Shown piece after piece: positions 10,428 through 20,087 of a stretch of DNA of 64,000 nucleotides. Both the position numbers and the translations under genes were made by a program. How positions within the stretch are numbered: position 1 is the stretch's first letter; each line of letters starts with the position of its first letter. Location: contig JAUCEF010000001.1 of the NCBI GenBank assembly GCA_033558025.1, positions 3,348,001 to 3,412,000 of the forward strand, written 5' to 3'. The notes under the pieces were generated by a model that saw only the letters and a program-made list of their open reading frames with translations, was not told the DNA's origin and did no database searches. The stretch comes from Phytophthora sp. 'mugwort'. Lineage: Eukaryota > Oomycota > Peronosporomycetes > Peronosporales > Peronosporaceae.

Positions 10428-10871
10428 TGTAACGGGGTTACATGAAAGGTGCCTAGTCACTCTTCAGAGCAAGTGTACCCAAGTACACTAAGTGATGTTA
10501 CCAAACATCACCATGACGTCGACGATAATGACGTCATGGGTAGGTACCACAGATATGGTACAAAGACCTCAGAGCCACTCAATAGGATAACATGTAGGAT
10601 ACTTTACAGCTGACTAATAGTTAGTATGTAGACGCATTAAAAGGGGTCACCTATAAATATATTCAGTCTTAAATCTACCTAATTCTGGTAACAGTCCCAC
10701 AGGCCAGGGACTAGTGAACTGCCGTTCACTGAGAGTTTGTATACTCTCCGGAAGTCACATTTCCTGTGCGCAAGGTGTTGTGTGTCCCGCCACAAGTATA
10801 GTAGACATACTAAGGGTGGAGAGCTGTCATATTTGTTCGGTTAGATATTATTCGGATCGTTTGCGGGTCTG
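10428..10871 (+). repeat. 3' LTR of gypsy copy 1
   Basis: 444 bp, matching 2647-3089. Differences cluster in the first 30 bases and around 10640-10655. It ends at GCGGGTCTG and is followed directly by MULE terminal sequence rather than by a recognisable duplication of the 5' flank. Confidence 0.88.
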
Positions 10872-11192
10872 GTACATATGTATGGCCACTGGGCTGCTAC
10901 GTCTTGCATCCCAATCTATTACGTAGATACCGGTAAACTACCGGTTGTATCAATAACCTCTAGAATCACAGAGGTTATTAATAAAACCCGTAGGTTACCA
11001 ATATTCTTGACGTATCCGGCTTACAGTCATATATTCATTTCGTTGTGATAAATCTCTCTCTCTGTCAGCTAGCTTATGCGTAATGCTGGACTTCATGTGT
11101 GGCAGTTATGGCGAGTTGGTTGCAGATTAGAGGTAGGTGAAACTCCATTCAACAAAGGATTCGACATCGTGCGGAGGAGACAGCGGTAGGTT
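10839..11192 (+). repeat. MULE terminal region (left), overlapping LTR end
   Basis: Bases 10839-10872 match, in inverted orientation, 18768-18801 at about 29 of 33 positions (core GTTTGCGGGTCTGG). Further in, 10895-10970 aligns with the complement of about 18620-18705 (shared ACGTCTTGC, ATTACGT and ATAACCTCTA blocks), and from about 11075 identity becomes very high. This is the terminal region of a Mutator-like element. The first 33 bp also form the last bases of the gypsy LTR. Confidence 0.6.
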
Positions 11193-12128
11193 TTGAGCAA
11201 AGCTATATCATCTAACCCGGAGCTTGTACGTCTTTGTACGACGCCAGGGCTCAGTTGTAAATTGGACAATGTTCAATATCTCTGTCCTTTTAAGACTACC
11301 GCAGACTTGGAGAAATTTTGCCTACACCAAGGCGTACTCTTCCAGTCGCAAGACAACATTTCGCTGCAGCTACTACCGTGCAAGGCCCGCGTGGACATGA
11401 TGGCTGGCGGTACGTACCAAAATGCCGTGCCTCGCACATGCGGAAGACCGGCAGCTGACAATTCTCCTACGGACACAGGAGATGGATGTGGTAGATGTCG
11501 AAGACATGAAGGCCTATATTGACCATTTGGCCCTATCAAACTTGACTCCCGTGCTGACGAAGATCTGGGATTATTTGCGAGGATTTCAAACCAAAGATGA
11601 TCCGTGATCTTACGCGCGACCAGGCCATCAGCCGTATGTAAATGTCCACTATGGTCCATCGATATACAGGCGTGCCGAGGTGCCGCCGCTTTCCATAACG
11701 AAGACCCGGACGTAAAGTTCTTCCAGTTCCACTACACTTACGTTGACAGCGGCGAGGTCCAGCACATTCTCGGCTGGGCCCATCCTGCATTAATTCACCA
11801 TTTGCCATAAAACTAGACGTATCTCTTCACCGACGGCAAATTCCGCAGCGTTCACAACCGTTTCTACCAGGCGCTTATTGGATGGTGTTCTGCTGTGGTG
11901 TGATCGTGCGTCGTCATAAGGTGCATGGCCGCTACTCTAACTGCTTTGTGCCCCGTATGTACTGCATCACGAACAACAAGTCCGAGTGGGCGTACTGGAG
12001 CAATCTCCACTGCGTGCAAACAGCAAACTGGCACGAATATGCATGTCGGAATAGTGTCCTACGATTTTGAGCGAGGTCTCGTAATGCCGTGGGAGACCAA
12101 TTTCCTGAAACTGACATCACTGGTTTCC
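11193..12128 (+). pseudogene. MULE transposase, 5' part (copy A)
   Basis: Three successive frames (11193-11522, 11422-11607, 11604-11810) encode the N-terminal part, then a segment ending GEVQHILGWAHPALIH that precedes the MULE DDE core. The core follows in changing frames: FTDGKFRSVHNRFYQ (first Asp position, D-G-K/T-F) and VSYDFERGL (second Asp position). No ATG opens the first frame; it begins at a TTG, so an upstream exon or decay is likely. The same frame breaks occur in inverted copy B. The gene is interrupted at 12128 by a LINE and resumes at 16028. MULE transposases cut and paste DNA via a DDE catalytic triad; this copy is dead. Confidence 0.75.
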
Positions 12129-12144
12129 TCTTCAACTTCAAGAA
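12129..12144 (+). repeat. LINE target-site duplication, left copy
   Basis: TCTTCAACTTCAAGAA is repeated exactly at 16028-16043. It lies inside the MULE transposase coding sequence, which continues past the right copy, so it marks the LINE insertion point. Confidence 0.9.
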
Positions 12145-14928
12145 CCTTCAAGAGAGTTTCATCATGACAAGCCGAAATGGGATCGCATCAAGCTGGCCCA
12201 GATTCTTGAACACACGACCAAGCATCTGACGCCGAAGCGAGCTGCCTATCTTGACAGTCCACTCACAGCAAATGACTTCTACTGGGCTATCAAGCATACG
12301 TCGTCGGGGAAGGCACCAGGACCCGATGGGTTACCCCTGGCCTACTACCTAACTGATGTGCCACTTTGGAGCCGTATCCTGGAGATTGTATACGCGGCTC
12401 AACTGGAGAAAGGCAGGATGTCCAAGTTCCAGCGTCGCGGCCAAGTCTGCTTACTATACAAGAAGGGAGACCGTAAAGAGCCTGGGAACTACAGACCCAT
12501 TACTCTCCTCAACGTCGATGCCAAGCTGGGCCCCAAGATACTGGCATACCGTCTGGGAATTGTGTTAGACAGTCTCCTATTCCCTGACCAGTATGGCTTC
12601 GTGCCTGGGCGCGATATTCGTCATGCTCACCTGCGACTTCAAGCACTCATGAAAGTGTATGAAGACGATGACGCGGTGGCTGGTGCTATCTTGATTGACT
12701 TTGCCAAGGCCTTCGACAGCGTGGTGTGGGATGCCCTTGACATGATCCTCGAGCACTTCCGCTTCGGCGAAGTGTTTCGTCGCTGGGTACGCGTGATGTT
12801 TCCTGGGGCTTTGGTGGCGCTACTATTCAACGGTAGCCCACTTTCACCCTTTGAATTAGGGAGAGGCGTGCGGCAAGGAGACCCTCTCTCCCCGGGTCTG
12901 TTCGTGCTTTACGCGGAACCTTTGCTGAACTTGATTCGCGCCAAGATGAAGGATGCTGGACTTCGGTGTGGAGACTCTTCGGTAGTCCATACAGTTATCA
13001 GCTTTGCTGATGACTGCACTGGACTACTGAGGGACCTGCGGGATACTCAGCGTCTACTGGACTTGGTGGATCTCTTCTGTAAGGCATCGGGCATGGAGCT
13101 GAACAAGAACAAGACCGTGGTGCTGCCGTTCCACCCCTGGAACATTGAAACCGACAGCATCCGTGAGGAACTACAGCAATTGGGACTAAAGGTTGTTGGG
13201 AACAACGACTCGGCCAAACTGCTTGGTATATACTACGGTCCCAAGCTCACAGACGCGGCACGGCTACAGCACATATTGGCGGACATGCAGACAAGGTGTT
13301 CACTGTGGAAGTACCGGGCACGCACTCTGCGAGGACAAGTGGTTATCCTACAACAGATCATCTTGCCTGTTCTCTGGTACACGACCAGTGTCTGCTACAT
13401 ACCTGAAACTGGTTTCCAAGACCAAGTCCAGGACATTATAGTACGGTTCATGACCCAGTCTTCTACGTCGAACATCGTGCCCCGAGCTTGGTGGACGTTG
13501 CCCATGCACATGGGAGGCCTCGGCTTAACGCCTGTGAAAACGATGATCGAGGGACTCCAACTACACATGCTCTGCAAGCTGCTCATGGCCGTACGCCAGT
13601 CACCGGATGATGTACCCTCATGGGCCGCCCCAGTCATTGCGCTGTTTGACTCCGTGATGAAACCTTGGGGACGCGACTTTGACATCCTGTACGCGCCGGT
13701 CTGGAACAGCCCTCATCATGTGGTGTCTCGACGGCTAAGACGATGGAGACCGCTTGGTTTGTATTGGCACCATGTTCTCTTCCTTTGGAACACCAAACTG
13801 CGCCCCAAGATCACTCGCAACATGACCAAGTTTGACAAGTTGACAATGCCGCTGCTGGACAATGTGGATATCACGACTGCAACCAAAACGCCCAAGACCC
13901 TGCGAGCCGCAAACCTGGAAATTGTCCAAGACCTTATTCGCTTAAAGGTTTATCGGATATCTGACTTGTTTGAGCTTAGTGGATACCCGCCTCAAGCCGC
14001 CAAGCTATCCCAAGTCATCCGTGAGCATGGCCAGCCTAGGCGTGCTAACAGCGTGAGCTTCTGCGGATCTTTCTTAACTAAGATTGACTCGCAGTTACGA
14101 CCGTTGGCCAACATGCCCATTGGACCCCGCCCCAAGCCACACTACGGCTGCGCACTCCATACTTGGAGCTTCAGTAGCTATGAAGTCGCTGATCTCACGG
14201 TGTCGTTAATACGCAAGATCCTGGTTCAGTACAAGGCACCCGGCCTGCCAACGACTGCACTTGGCCTTGAACAAGCGCCTCCCGCAAATGTATGGGGCAG
14301 GGACCTAAAGATGAACAAGCACGTACTACCAGTGAACGCGGACTTGCTGTACAGACTTCAGCACAACGCACTTTGGGTGGGCTTTAGGCTGCAGCACGTG
14401 CAAGGCGCTATGACTCGCTGCCATCATGGGTGTGGAGTCATTGAAACCGTCTCCCATCTCTTTTGGTATTGTGACTTTGCGGCAACCGTATGGGCGGAAT
14501 GGCTTGAGGTGTTCCAGCAGTGGTTTGAGTCTCCTATTGAGTGGGCGACTGTGGTCTACTTCGCGGACATCATGCCTACGCCCCGAGCCAAAAAGGACTT
14601 TGGTTACAGCCTCTTTGCGGTCTTCCACATAGTGAGAGTTGTGGTACTTCGCTGTCTATGGACGCACCGCAATGACATCCGCTTCCACGAGTATGAACCA
14701 AGTCTCATCGGCGTCAAGGCTCGGGTGCACGCCCTGATTGACCTTCATGTTGCTGCCTTATGGCAGGCAACCCAGGCGCAAGCAATAAGACAGTCCACGC
14801 AGGTGAGTATGCAGTTACACACCTTATTGCGAGGACAGCCTGTGTGTCGGCATCCTTCGACGCCAATGGCCCAAGCAACCACGAGGCGGAAGCCCGTCAG
14901 CGGGACTCCTTACTCGCGGGCATGTTGA
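12145..14928 (+). CDS. LINE ORF2 protein, N-terminally truncated (RT + zinc knuckle)
   Basis: The frame is open from the insertion junction to the stop at 14926-14928 (927 codons); the first ATG gives 856 residues from 12358. Numbering from 12145, fingers residues GKAPGPDGLP and NYRPITLLNVDAKL are followed by palm motif A DFAKAFDSV (about 185), the RGVRQGDPLSPGLF motif and motif C FADDC (about 287). A long thumb/linker leads to a C-terminal Cys-His finger, C-x3-C-x7-H-x4-C (CHHGCGVIETVSHLFWYC, about 759), typical of LINE ORF2 C-termini. The apurinic-type endonuclease that normally precedes RT is absent. The uninterrupted frame suggests a fairly recent insertion. It cannot be mobile by itself. 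Confidence 0.9.
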   Translation, partial: PSREFHHDKPKWDRIKLAQILEHTTKHLTPKRAAYLDSPLTANDFYWAIKHTSSGKAPGPDGLPLAYYLTDVPLWSRILEIVYAAQLEKGRMSKFQRRGQVCLLYKKGDRKEPGNYRPITLLNVDAKLGPKILAYRLGIVLDSLLFPDQYGFVPGRDIRHAHLRLQALMKVYEDDDAVAGAILIDFAKAFDSVVWDALDMILEHFRFGEVFRRWVRVMFPGALVALLFNGSPLSPFELGRGVRQGDPLSPGLFVLYAEPLLNLIRAKMKDAGLRCGDSSVVHTVISFADDCTGLLRDLRDTQRLLDLVDLFCKASGMELNKNKTVVLPFHPWNIETDSIREELQQLGLKVVGNNDSAKLLGIYYGPKLTDAARLQHILADMQTRCSLWKYRARTLRGQVVILQQIILPVLWYTTSVCYIPETGFQDQVQDIIVRFMTQSSTSNIVPRAWWTLPMHMGGLGLTPVKTMIEGLQLHMLCKLLMAVRQSPDDVPSWAAPVIALFDSVMKPWGRDFDILYAPVWNSPHHVVSRRLRRWRPLGLYWHHVLFLWNTKLRPKITRNMTKFDKLTMPLLDNVDITTATKTPKTLRAANLEIVQDLIRLKVYRISDLFELSGYPPQAAKLSQVIREHGQPRRANSVSFCGSFLTKIDSQLRPLANMPIGPRPKPHYGCALHTWSFSSYEVADLTVSLIRKILVQYKAPGLPTTALGLEQAPPANVWGRDLKMNKHVLPVNADLLYRLQHNALWVGFRLQHVQGAMTRCHHGCGVIETVSHLFWYCDFAATVWAEWLEVFQQWFESPIEWATVVYFADIMPTPRAKKDFGYSLFAVFHIVRVVVLRCLWTHRNDIRFHEYEPSLIGVKARVHALIDLHVAALWQATQAQAIRQSTQVSMQLHTLLRGQPVCRHPSTPMAQATTRRKPVSGTPYSRAC

Positions 14929-15070
14929 ACCACGACAGGGAAGAGACGTCCGGAGCGTTGGCGCCCTTCACAACTGCAGATCCAAGCGATCGCGCGGTGG
15001 AAACCCGTCAGCGGGGCTCCTTTCCCGCGGCCATGTTGAACCGTAGCCGGGAAGAGACGCCTGTGGCCCG
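14886..15070 (+). repeat. imperfect tandem duplication in LINE 3' region
   Basis: Two units about 111 bp apart share GGAA[GA]CCCGTCAGCGGG and CATGTTGAACC...GGAAGAGACG. 111 bp is 37 codons, and frame 14760-15077 stays open through both. A second pair sharing CCAGGCCTACA and CTCATGAGACG-type sequence lies near 15406 and 15530. Confidence 0.65.
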
Positions 15071-15640
15071 AAGGTAAGGCCACAAGCTCAAGGCTTCATC
15101 CTGATGTCTTACAATCCGCCGCCGGCGTGCTCGGCCATTACTGGCTTCAGTCTCCACCACTTTCACGCCCATACGCCAAGTTCCCGGCTCCATTTGCCGA
15201 TCGCTTAGCGGGCGTTGCCTTATGTCTGCTGTACCCGAAGGCGGTGTGGATTTTTGAACCCAGGCGGGGCCCCACGTTGGCGGACAGGCGGGTGAAGAAC
15301 GCGACACGCTACAGACGCTTACGCGTCTTATGGCATACGACATCACTGGACTACTCCTTGGATCGAGGTCTAGAGCGGCTCCACACTCCCGAGCCGCCGT
15401 AATACCAGGCCTACAAGCCCATGAGACGACGACTGGGAGGCTTTTCCCCTCTAGACCACGACCCGCATCTCTCCTACTGAAGTGCCCGGTCAAGCAGTCT
15501 CAAGAACTACCGGGTCTAACTGTGCTTCCAGGCCTACAGCTCATGAGACGGCGCCCAGTAGCCCCCAAGACCACCAGTCCAGTCACAAGACCAGATATCC
15601 CAACCTTCGCGGCCAAACCCCAACCATCGTCCGAAAGGTC

Positions 15641-15713
15641 TGGTCGGCCCGGGGATTGAACCTTGGCCGCTTCCGTCCGACACTGGATGCTTAACCAACT
15701 GAGCTATCTGAGC
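15641..15713 (-). repeat. tRNA-derived (SINE-like) sequence with pol III boxes
   Basis: On the minus strand a box A (TAGCTCAGTTGG, 15706-15695) and a box B (GGTTCAATCCC, 15662-15652) are spaced exactly as in a tRNA: positions 8 and 52 if position 1 is 15713. Acceptor-stem and T-stem pairing is poor, so it is not a functional tRNA. A tRNA-derived SINE head, or a decayed tRNA captured in the LINE tail in antisense orientation, fits best. Confidence 0.65.
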
Positions 15714-16027
15714 TCACTAGAAGTAGGTGGCTCACCACCACCTGGTTCATCGGGTTATACTTAGTTTTTGTATAGACCCCATCGGAAAGGTCCTGCAAAT
15801 GTCCAACTCGGCCCAGAGACGTCTCTGGACGTCCACCAGTTTCCTCCTGGCCACTAAAATGGGTCCTTCAGGGTACCCACTTTCGAGAAAATGGACCTTT
15901 TTTGGACACCAATTGGATACTTCGTACCCAATGTTTGGGTCCACATGACCCAAATCGATCCCAAATAGCAAGTAGGGTAGCTAAGTAGGTTGCTTACTAG
16001 CCTTAAAGTGTAATGTATTTTTGTTAA

Positions 16028-16043
16028 TCTTCAACTTCAAGAA
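16028..16043 (+). repeat. LINE target-site duplication, right copy
   Basis: Exact repeat of 12129-12144. The MULE reading (LFNFKKVAQRKRQKLHIPP) resumes here. Confidence 0.9.
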
Positions 16044-16480
16044 GGTCGCTCAACGCAAGAGGCAGAAACTCCACATTCCGCCGAACGAAATCTCGGAAAT
16101 GATGAGACACGGATACCTGAACCGACCCGCGGTGGCATTACACAACCTCGCCAATCCCCACGGTATCGACTACGCGATGGAGAAGATCAAGATGACTCTT
16201 AGTGCGAAACACTGAGTTTTCAGAGTCGAAATGGGAGCGAACTCTCGCAAGACATGGTTGGCTTTGTACCCACCACGTTGGTGGAACATTATAGGCCTTC
16301 AGCGCACTATTGTAACCGCACCTACAACCTCCTTAAGCGCTACAACCGCGAACTCAGTGAAGCTATTCCAATCTGCCATCCCAACGTCCCGACGTTTGTC
16401 GATGTGATTGAGCAGCATGCCTCTCGATAAGTCGCGCACTTGGAGGGTATTGTGCGCAAGCGTTCCCGTACACCCCTACA
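16044..16480 (+). pseudogene. MULE transposase, 3' part (copy A)
   Basis: It continues the transposase after the LINE: KKVAQRKRQKLHIPPNEISE follows the position where a CxxHFK-type motif lies in MULE transposases (here NFK). A stop at 16213-16215 and a frame change follow, then a stretch reading NRTYNLLKRYNRELSEAIP and VPTFVDVIEQHASR up to a TAA near 16430. Together with 11193-12128 this forms one decayed gene. Confidence 0.7.
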
Positions 16481-17220
16481 CAGAACTGACCCCCCCCCCC
16501 GAGTTTACAGTGTAGACGTCACATCGGACTCGGTGACAACTTGCATTTAACATTTAGATTTTCAAGTTGCTTTTCATTTTCAGTTTGCCACTGTTAAACT
16601 TCGAGATACGAGCACCCCAATACATTTTCTTTTTCATGTTGCACTTGCGACCGTGCCCCGACTATCGAAGACTACCTGTTGGGAAGTTCTCTTGCTTGCT
16701 TCTGGTTAACTAAAATTACAAATACTTATGCATGCGTCGTTTTCAATAATTATCAAGCAACCTGTAAACATGGGCTGGGCCTCCAATTGTTGTTTCCATT
16801 TAAATGTATTAAAACTACCTGCGCTTCCTCTTCAGCAGTTTTTGCCGTCTGCATACACGGTGGTTTCTTATTGACATGCTTTCGGTAGTACCCGGAACTG
16901 AACGCCTTGTTTTAGGGCAGGCATGTACGCAGTTGTTCGTTCGGTCGGTACTTACGAAATCGTCACGTAGCAGTGCAGATGACAGTTGGTGTAAGCAGGA
17001 CCCAGGTCGCCGCGGACAAAATAAACCACCTGGGCTGACGGTCCGTCAACTGCTCCATGGAGCGGTCAGCTGTTGCAATGCAACCGTTAAACATCTTGAG
17101 ATACATAAACGTTCCAAGTTCCCACGCAACAATCATGCTTCAGGGATCGTATCTGGATACTCATCAGTAATCTTGGAAATCGATGCAGCTGTGTAGTCCT
17201 GATGCGAAGCTTGCTAGATA
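16481..17220. other. non-coding, no gene seen
   Basis: It contains a C-run near 16490-16500 and AT-rich sequence. Short frames (16679-16888, 16876-17196) have no recognisable domain. It probably holds the 3' flank of MULE copy A. Confidence 0.4.
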
Positions 17221-17580
17221 TCATTTTCGTTTGACTTCATGAACGAATATACCGCCGGAACATAGTTCCTTTCGCGTGACCGTACCGCGAAGCATAACTA
17301 GCTCCTGATGCAGAAGTTTAATTGCGTCCGACAGCTTTTTCATTTCCTTTGGAATGCGCGACTGCAGGCGACCGTTGCCTGGTTCCTTACAGCCCACTCC
17401 CTTGAAGATAGGACATAAGCACGTTGCTTTGTATCGCGAGAAGTTCCGCAATAGTTGGTGCGCATAACGGCAGGACTGAGACTTGAAATCCCCATGGCGG
17501 CAGCGCTGGAACTCGGTTGTCAGAGAGGAGGCCATATCCAAAGTGATCTGGTACATGCAAACGCTTTGGGCGCGTTCCAA
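17221..17580 (-). other. hypothetical ORF, possibly MULE-associated
   Basis: 119 codons on the minus strand, with several Cys/His (CRHGDFKSQSCRYAH, CLCPIFKGVGC) and a helical Lys/Glu-rich part (EMKKLSDAIKLLHQELVML). I do not recognise it. It lies downstream, on the same strand, of a MULE-end-like motif at 17721-17758, so it may be the start of a third MULE that broke copy B. A chance ORF is not excluded. Confidence 0.3.
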
Positions 17581-17720
17581 CGGTGGCTACCGGTATCGGT
17601 ATAGTTTGGCTTCGAGTTTGGTATTTATCGTTTATAGGTTTGAGCCGGGCCTGGAAGGAATATTATATTCGCCGTATATTTTATTGGATATGAGTCAGGG
17701 TCGGTTGACACGGTGCCTTA

Positions 17721-17758
17721 CCAGGCCCGCAAACGACCCGATTAATATTCTTACACCG
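17721..17758 (-). repeat. MULE-end-like motif
   Basis: CCAGGCCCGCAAACGACCCG followed by ATTAATATTC matches the motif at 18768-18801 in the same orientation, and the gypsy LTR end in inverted orientation. It coincides with the point where MULE copy B loses homology to copy A, so it probably marks the end of another inserted element. Confidence 0.55.
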
Positions 17759-18433
17759 GTAGAACGGGTTGGAAATGCAGTGGAAGGTGCCGTCGACGAA
17801 GAGAGATGTCTGGTTGTATGGCAGCTGGTGAATCAATGCAGGATGGGCCCAGCCGAGAATGTGCTGGACCTCGCCGCTGTCAACGTAAGTGTAGTGGAAC
17901 TGGAAGAACTTTACGTCCGGGTCTTCGTTATGGAAAGCGGCGGCACCTCGGCACGCCTGTATATCGATGGACCATAGTGGACATTTACATACGGCTGATG
18001 GCCTGGTCGCGCGTAAGATCACGGATCATCTTTGGTTTGAAATCCTCGCAAATAATCCCAGATCTTCGTCAGCACGGGAGTCAAGTTTGATAGGGCCAAA
18101 TGGTCAATATAGGCCTTCATGTCTTCGACATCTACCACATCCATCTCCTGTGTCCGTAGGAGAACTGTCAGCTGCCGGTCTTCCGCATATGCGAGGCACG
18201 GCATTTTGGTACGTACCGCCAGCCATCATGTCCACGCGGGCCTTGCACGGTAGTAGCTGCAGCGAAATGTTGTCTTGCGACTGGAAGAGTACGCCTTGGC
18301 GTAGGCAAAATTTCTCCAAGTCTGCGGTAGTCTTAAAAGGACAGAGATATTGAACATTGTCCAATTTACAACTGAGCCCTGGCGTCGTACAAAGACGTAC
18401 AAGCTCCGGGTTAGATGATATAGCTTTGCTCAA
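17759..18433 (-). pseudogene. MULE transposase fragment (copy B, inverted)
   Basis: The same three frame fragments as copy A (18433-18104, 18204-18019, then the 18022 frame), about 97% alike at protein level, with the same breaks. It runs slightly further into the DDE core with the better-kept reading SLFVDGTFHCISNPFYRC, then stops matching at the motif at 17721-17758. It is truncated and inactive. Shared lesions with copy A imply a common, already dead ancestor or gene conversion. Confidence 0.75.
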
Positions 18434-18801
18434 AACCTACCGTTGTCTCCTCCGCACGATGTCGAATCCTTTGTTGAATGGAGTTTCACCTACCTCTAAT
18501 CTGCAACCAACTCGCCATAACTGCCACACATGAAGTCCAGCATTACACATAAACTAGCTGAGCTTAACCACAATGAAACGAATAAGCAAGAATCCCAATA
18601 ACATATACTAAACATACACTTAAATATAGAGGTTAATGATAGAAGCGGTAGCTTACCGCTATTTAACGTAATATATTGCGACGCAAGACGTATTTAACGG
18701 GTTTGCAGCAGATCAGCCTGACTAATAGCCCGACCACGCGAATATGCATACTCGGCTAGCGGCCTTGCCAGACCCGCAAACAATCCGATTAATTTCTAAC
18801 C
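18434..18801 (-). repeat. MULE terminal region (copy B)
   Basis: It carries the upstream part of copy B, ending in the terminal motif 18768-18801 (CCAGACCCGCAAACAATCCG, then ATTAATTTCTAACC). Homology to the left terminal region is high up to about 18546 and weaker beyond. Confidence 0.6.
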
Positions 18802-18970
18802 TTGAGGTGGAGGCTTCGGGGTGTGAGCCACAATATTATTTATCAAAATGAAATTCTCCTTAATATGATAATTGATCATCCGTCTGTGGTAATCAATTTT
18901 GGGAGTTAGTCCTGGCTTTTTAAAATGTTTCAAAACACTACACTGATCTAAAATACACCCACTATAAACA

Positions 18971-20087
18971 ATGGGCTTTGTGGACTCGCCAATGGACCAG
19001 AGTGAGAACCTGGAGTTCCTGGCGCGCATCGAGCGTCAGCTGCGCGTGCATCCCATCACCGACAACAGCAACAACGACGTCGACTACTTCGCGGGCGAGT
19101 GGGCATTCCCGTCCGCTCAGACGTCGCGTGAGCTGTGGACTTTAGTATTAGACGTGGTCTTCGCTCCATTATGGCTACGCATCCGCGCGGCGGAGCTGCT
19201 AAACGTCTGCTGTGACATGGAAGAATCAGACTCAGACGACATTGTAAGAATTAATTCCCAAGAGACGCATAAACTTCGAGCAATTGTGAGCTCCTCGTGC
19301 CAAGCCCTGGAGGAGCTCAACGCCACGGACGCCAAGCAGGCTGAACAACTCTTCACATGGCTTGGCTTCCTCGAGAGAGTGCTGCTGGCAACGCGCAGCG
19401 ATGTGTGCGCTCAGGTCTTCCAGAACAGTATGTACGCGGGCATGCTGACCAAGATGCTGCGTCTGCTGTCGGCCTGCTCCACGAAGGTCTTTGCGGGGAC
19501 GACGGTCTGTCTGGGGCTTTTTCATGGTCATGAAAAGAAGTCCGGACGCTCGGTGCTGATTGGGGAGGTGCTGAGGGATACTAAGGACGGCAGGGAACAT
19601 CTAAGCGGGGCGCTGCTGCACGTCATCAACTCGTGCGGATGCCCGTGTCCGACAGAGAGGGTCGTGCATTTGTGGAACGCACTGCAGGTATAAAAGAACA
19701 ACACGTTCAGTGATGTATGTACTGTGGGATGTGCTAAGTCTTGTTATTGTTGTGGTTTGTTGGCAGTTGTTTGGGGACATCTTGGCGGACGAGACAGCTT
19801 CAGCGTTGGTGTTTTTGAACGACTTTAAGGTGCTGATCGATCTTGTAATCAGAGAGTGCACGGACCTTCCGCAGGAGGATGTTACGCGCCTGCATTATAT
19901 GGAGCTGCTCGAGCGAGTTCTGGACTCGCCGCTATACCTTCAGGCCCAGATGTATCGCAAACGGGAGCTCTGGGGACTGTTGGAGTCGCTGCTGGATGCA
20001 GGTGCACAGGAGGACTCTGTCATGCCGAAGGACATCATGAACAAGATCAAGCAGATTCTCATGAAATACATTGATCTGCTGGATTGA
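18971..20087 (+). CDS. SPIN90/Ldb17-family leucine-rich domain protein (two exons)
   Basis: Exon 1 runs 18971-19687 (239 codons) and exon 2 19767-20087; the joined protein has 345 residues and ends at TGA 20085-20087. Exon 2 encodes LFGDILADETASALVFLNDF, then KVLIDLVIRECTDLP and RLHYMELLERVLDSPLY, which match the SPIN90/Ldb17 leucine-rich domain: paired helices with a conserved N/L-D-x-K-V-L-I-D motif. Family members bind Arp2/3 and promote linear actin nucleation at endocytic sites; that role is inferred here. No SH3 domain is seen in this short version. The gene is intact and sits alone between MULE debris and a long non-coding stretch. ATG 18971 is the first Met; Met at residue 8 is an alternative. 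Confidence 0.82.
19688..19766 (+). other. intron of SPIN90/Ldb17-like gene
   Basis: 79 bp, GTATAA...TTGGCAG, with a pyrimidine-rich 3' part. Phase 0: exon 1 ends on a full codon (CAG) and exon 2 opens with TTG TTT GGG. Reading through would add Val and then stop. Confidence 0.85.

Larger units (their letters stand above)
2647..10871 (+). mobile_element. Ty3/gypsy chromovirus-type LTR retrotransposon, copy 1
   Basis: Two near-identical direct repeats (2647-3089 and 10428-10871) begin TGTAACGG and bracket gag, protease, reverse transcriptase, RNase H, integrase and a C-terminal chromodomain. That is the Ty3/gypsy order, with integrase after RNase H, and the chromodomain marks a chromovirus-type element. 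A purine-rich tract (AAGTGGGGGAGGA, about 10415-10427) sits just before the 3' LTR as the polypurine tract. No clear target-site duplication is found, and the 3' LTR runs directly into MULE sequence. gag is open, but pol carries several frameshifts and stops, so the copy is not autonomous. An antisense reading frame lies between the chromodomain region and the 3' LTR. Confidence 0.92.
12145..16027 (+). mobile_element. non-LTR retrotransposon (LINE), 5'-truncated
   Basis: A 3.9-kb insert between perfect 16-bp duplications. Long, variable-length target duplications and 5' truncation are hallmarks of target-primed reverse transcription. The insert begins within the reading frame just ahead of the RT domain, so the endonuclease half is missing. 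The ORF ends at 14928, followed by a 1.1-kb 3' region with two imperfect tandem duplications and a tRNA-derived antisense segment. No long poly-A is seen; the 3' end reads ATGTATTTTTGTTAA. Confidence 0.9.

Noticed and set aside
15641..15713. Functional tRNA gene
   Set aside because: Box A and box B are well spaced, but acceptor and T stems do not pair adequately.
19710..19766. Separate ATG start at 19710 for the second SPIN90/Ldb17 exon
   Set aside because: The ATG lies in the intron; GT-AG splicing joins the two exons in phase and completes the domain.
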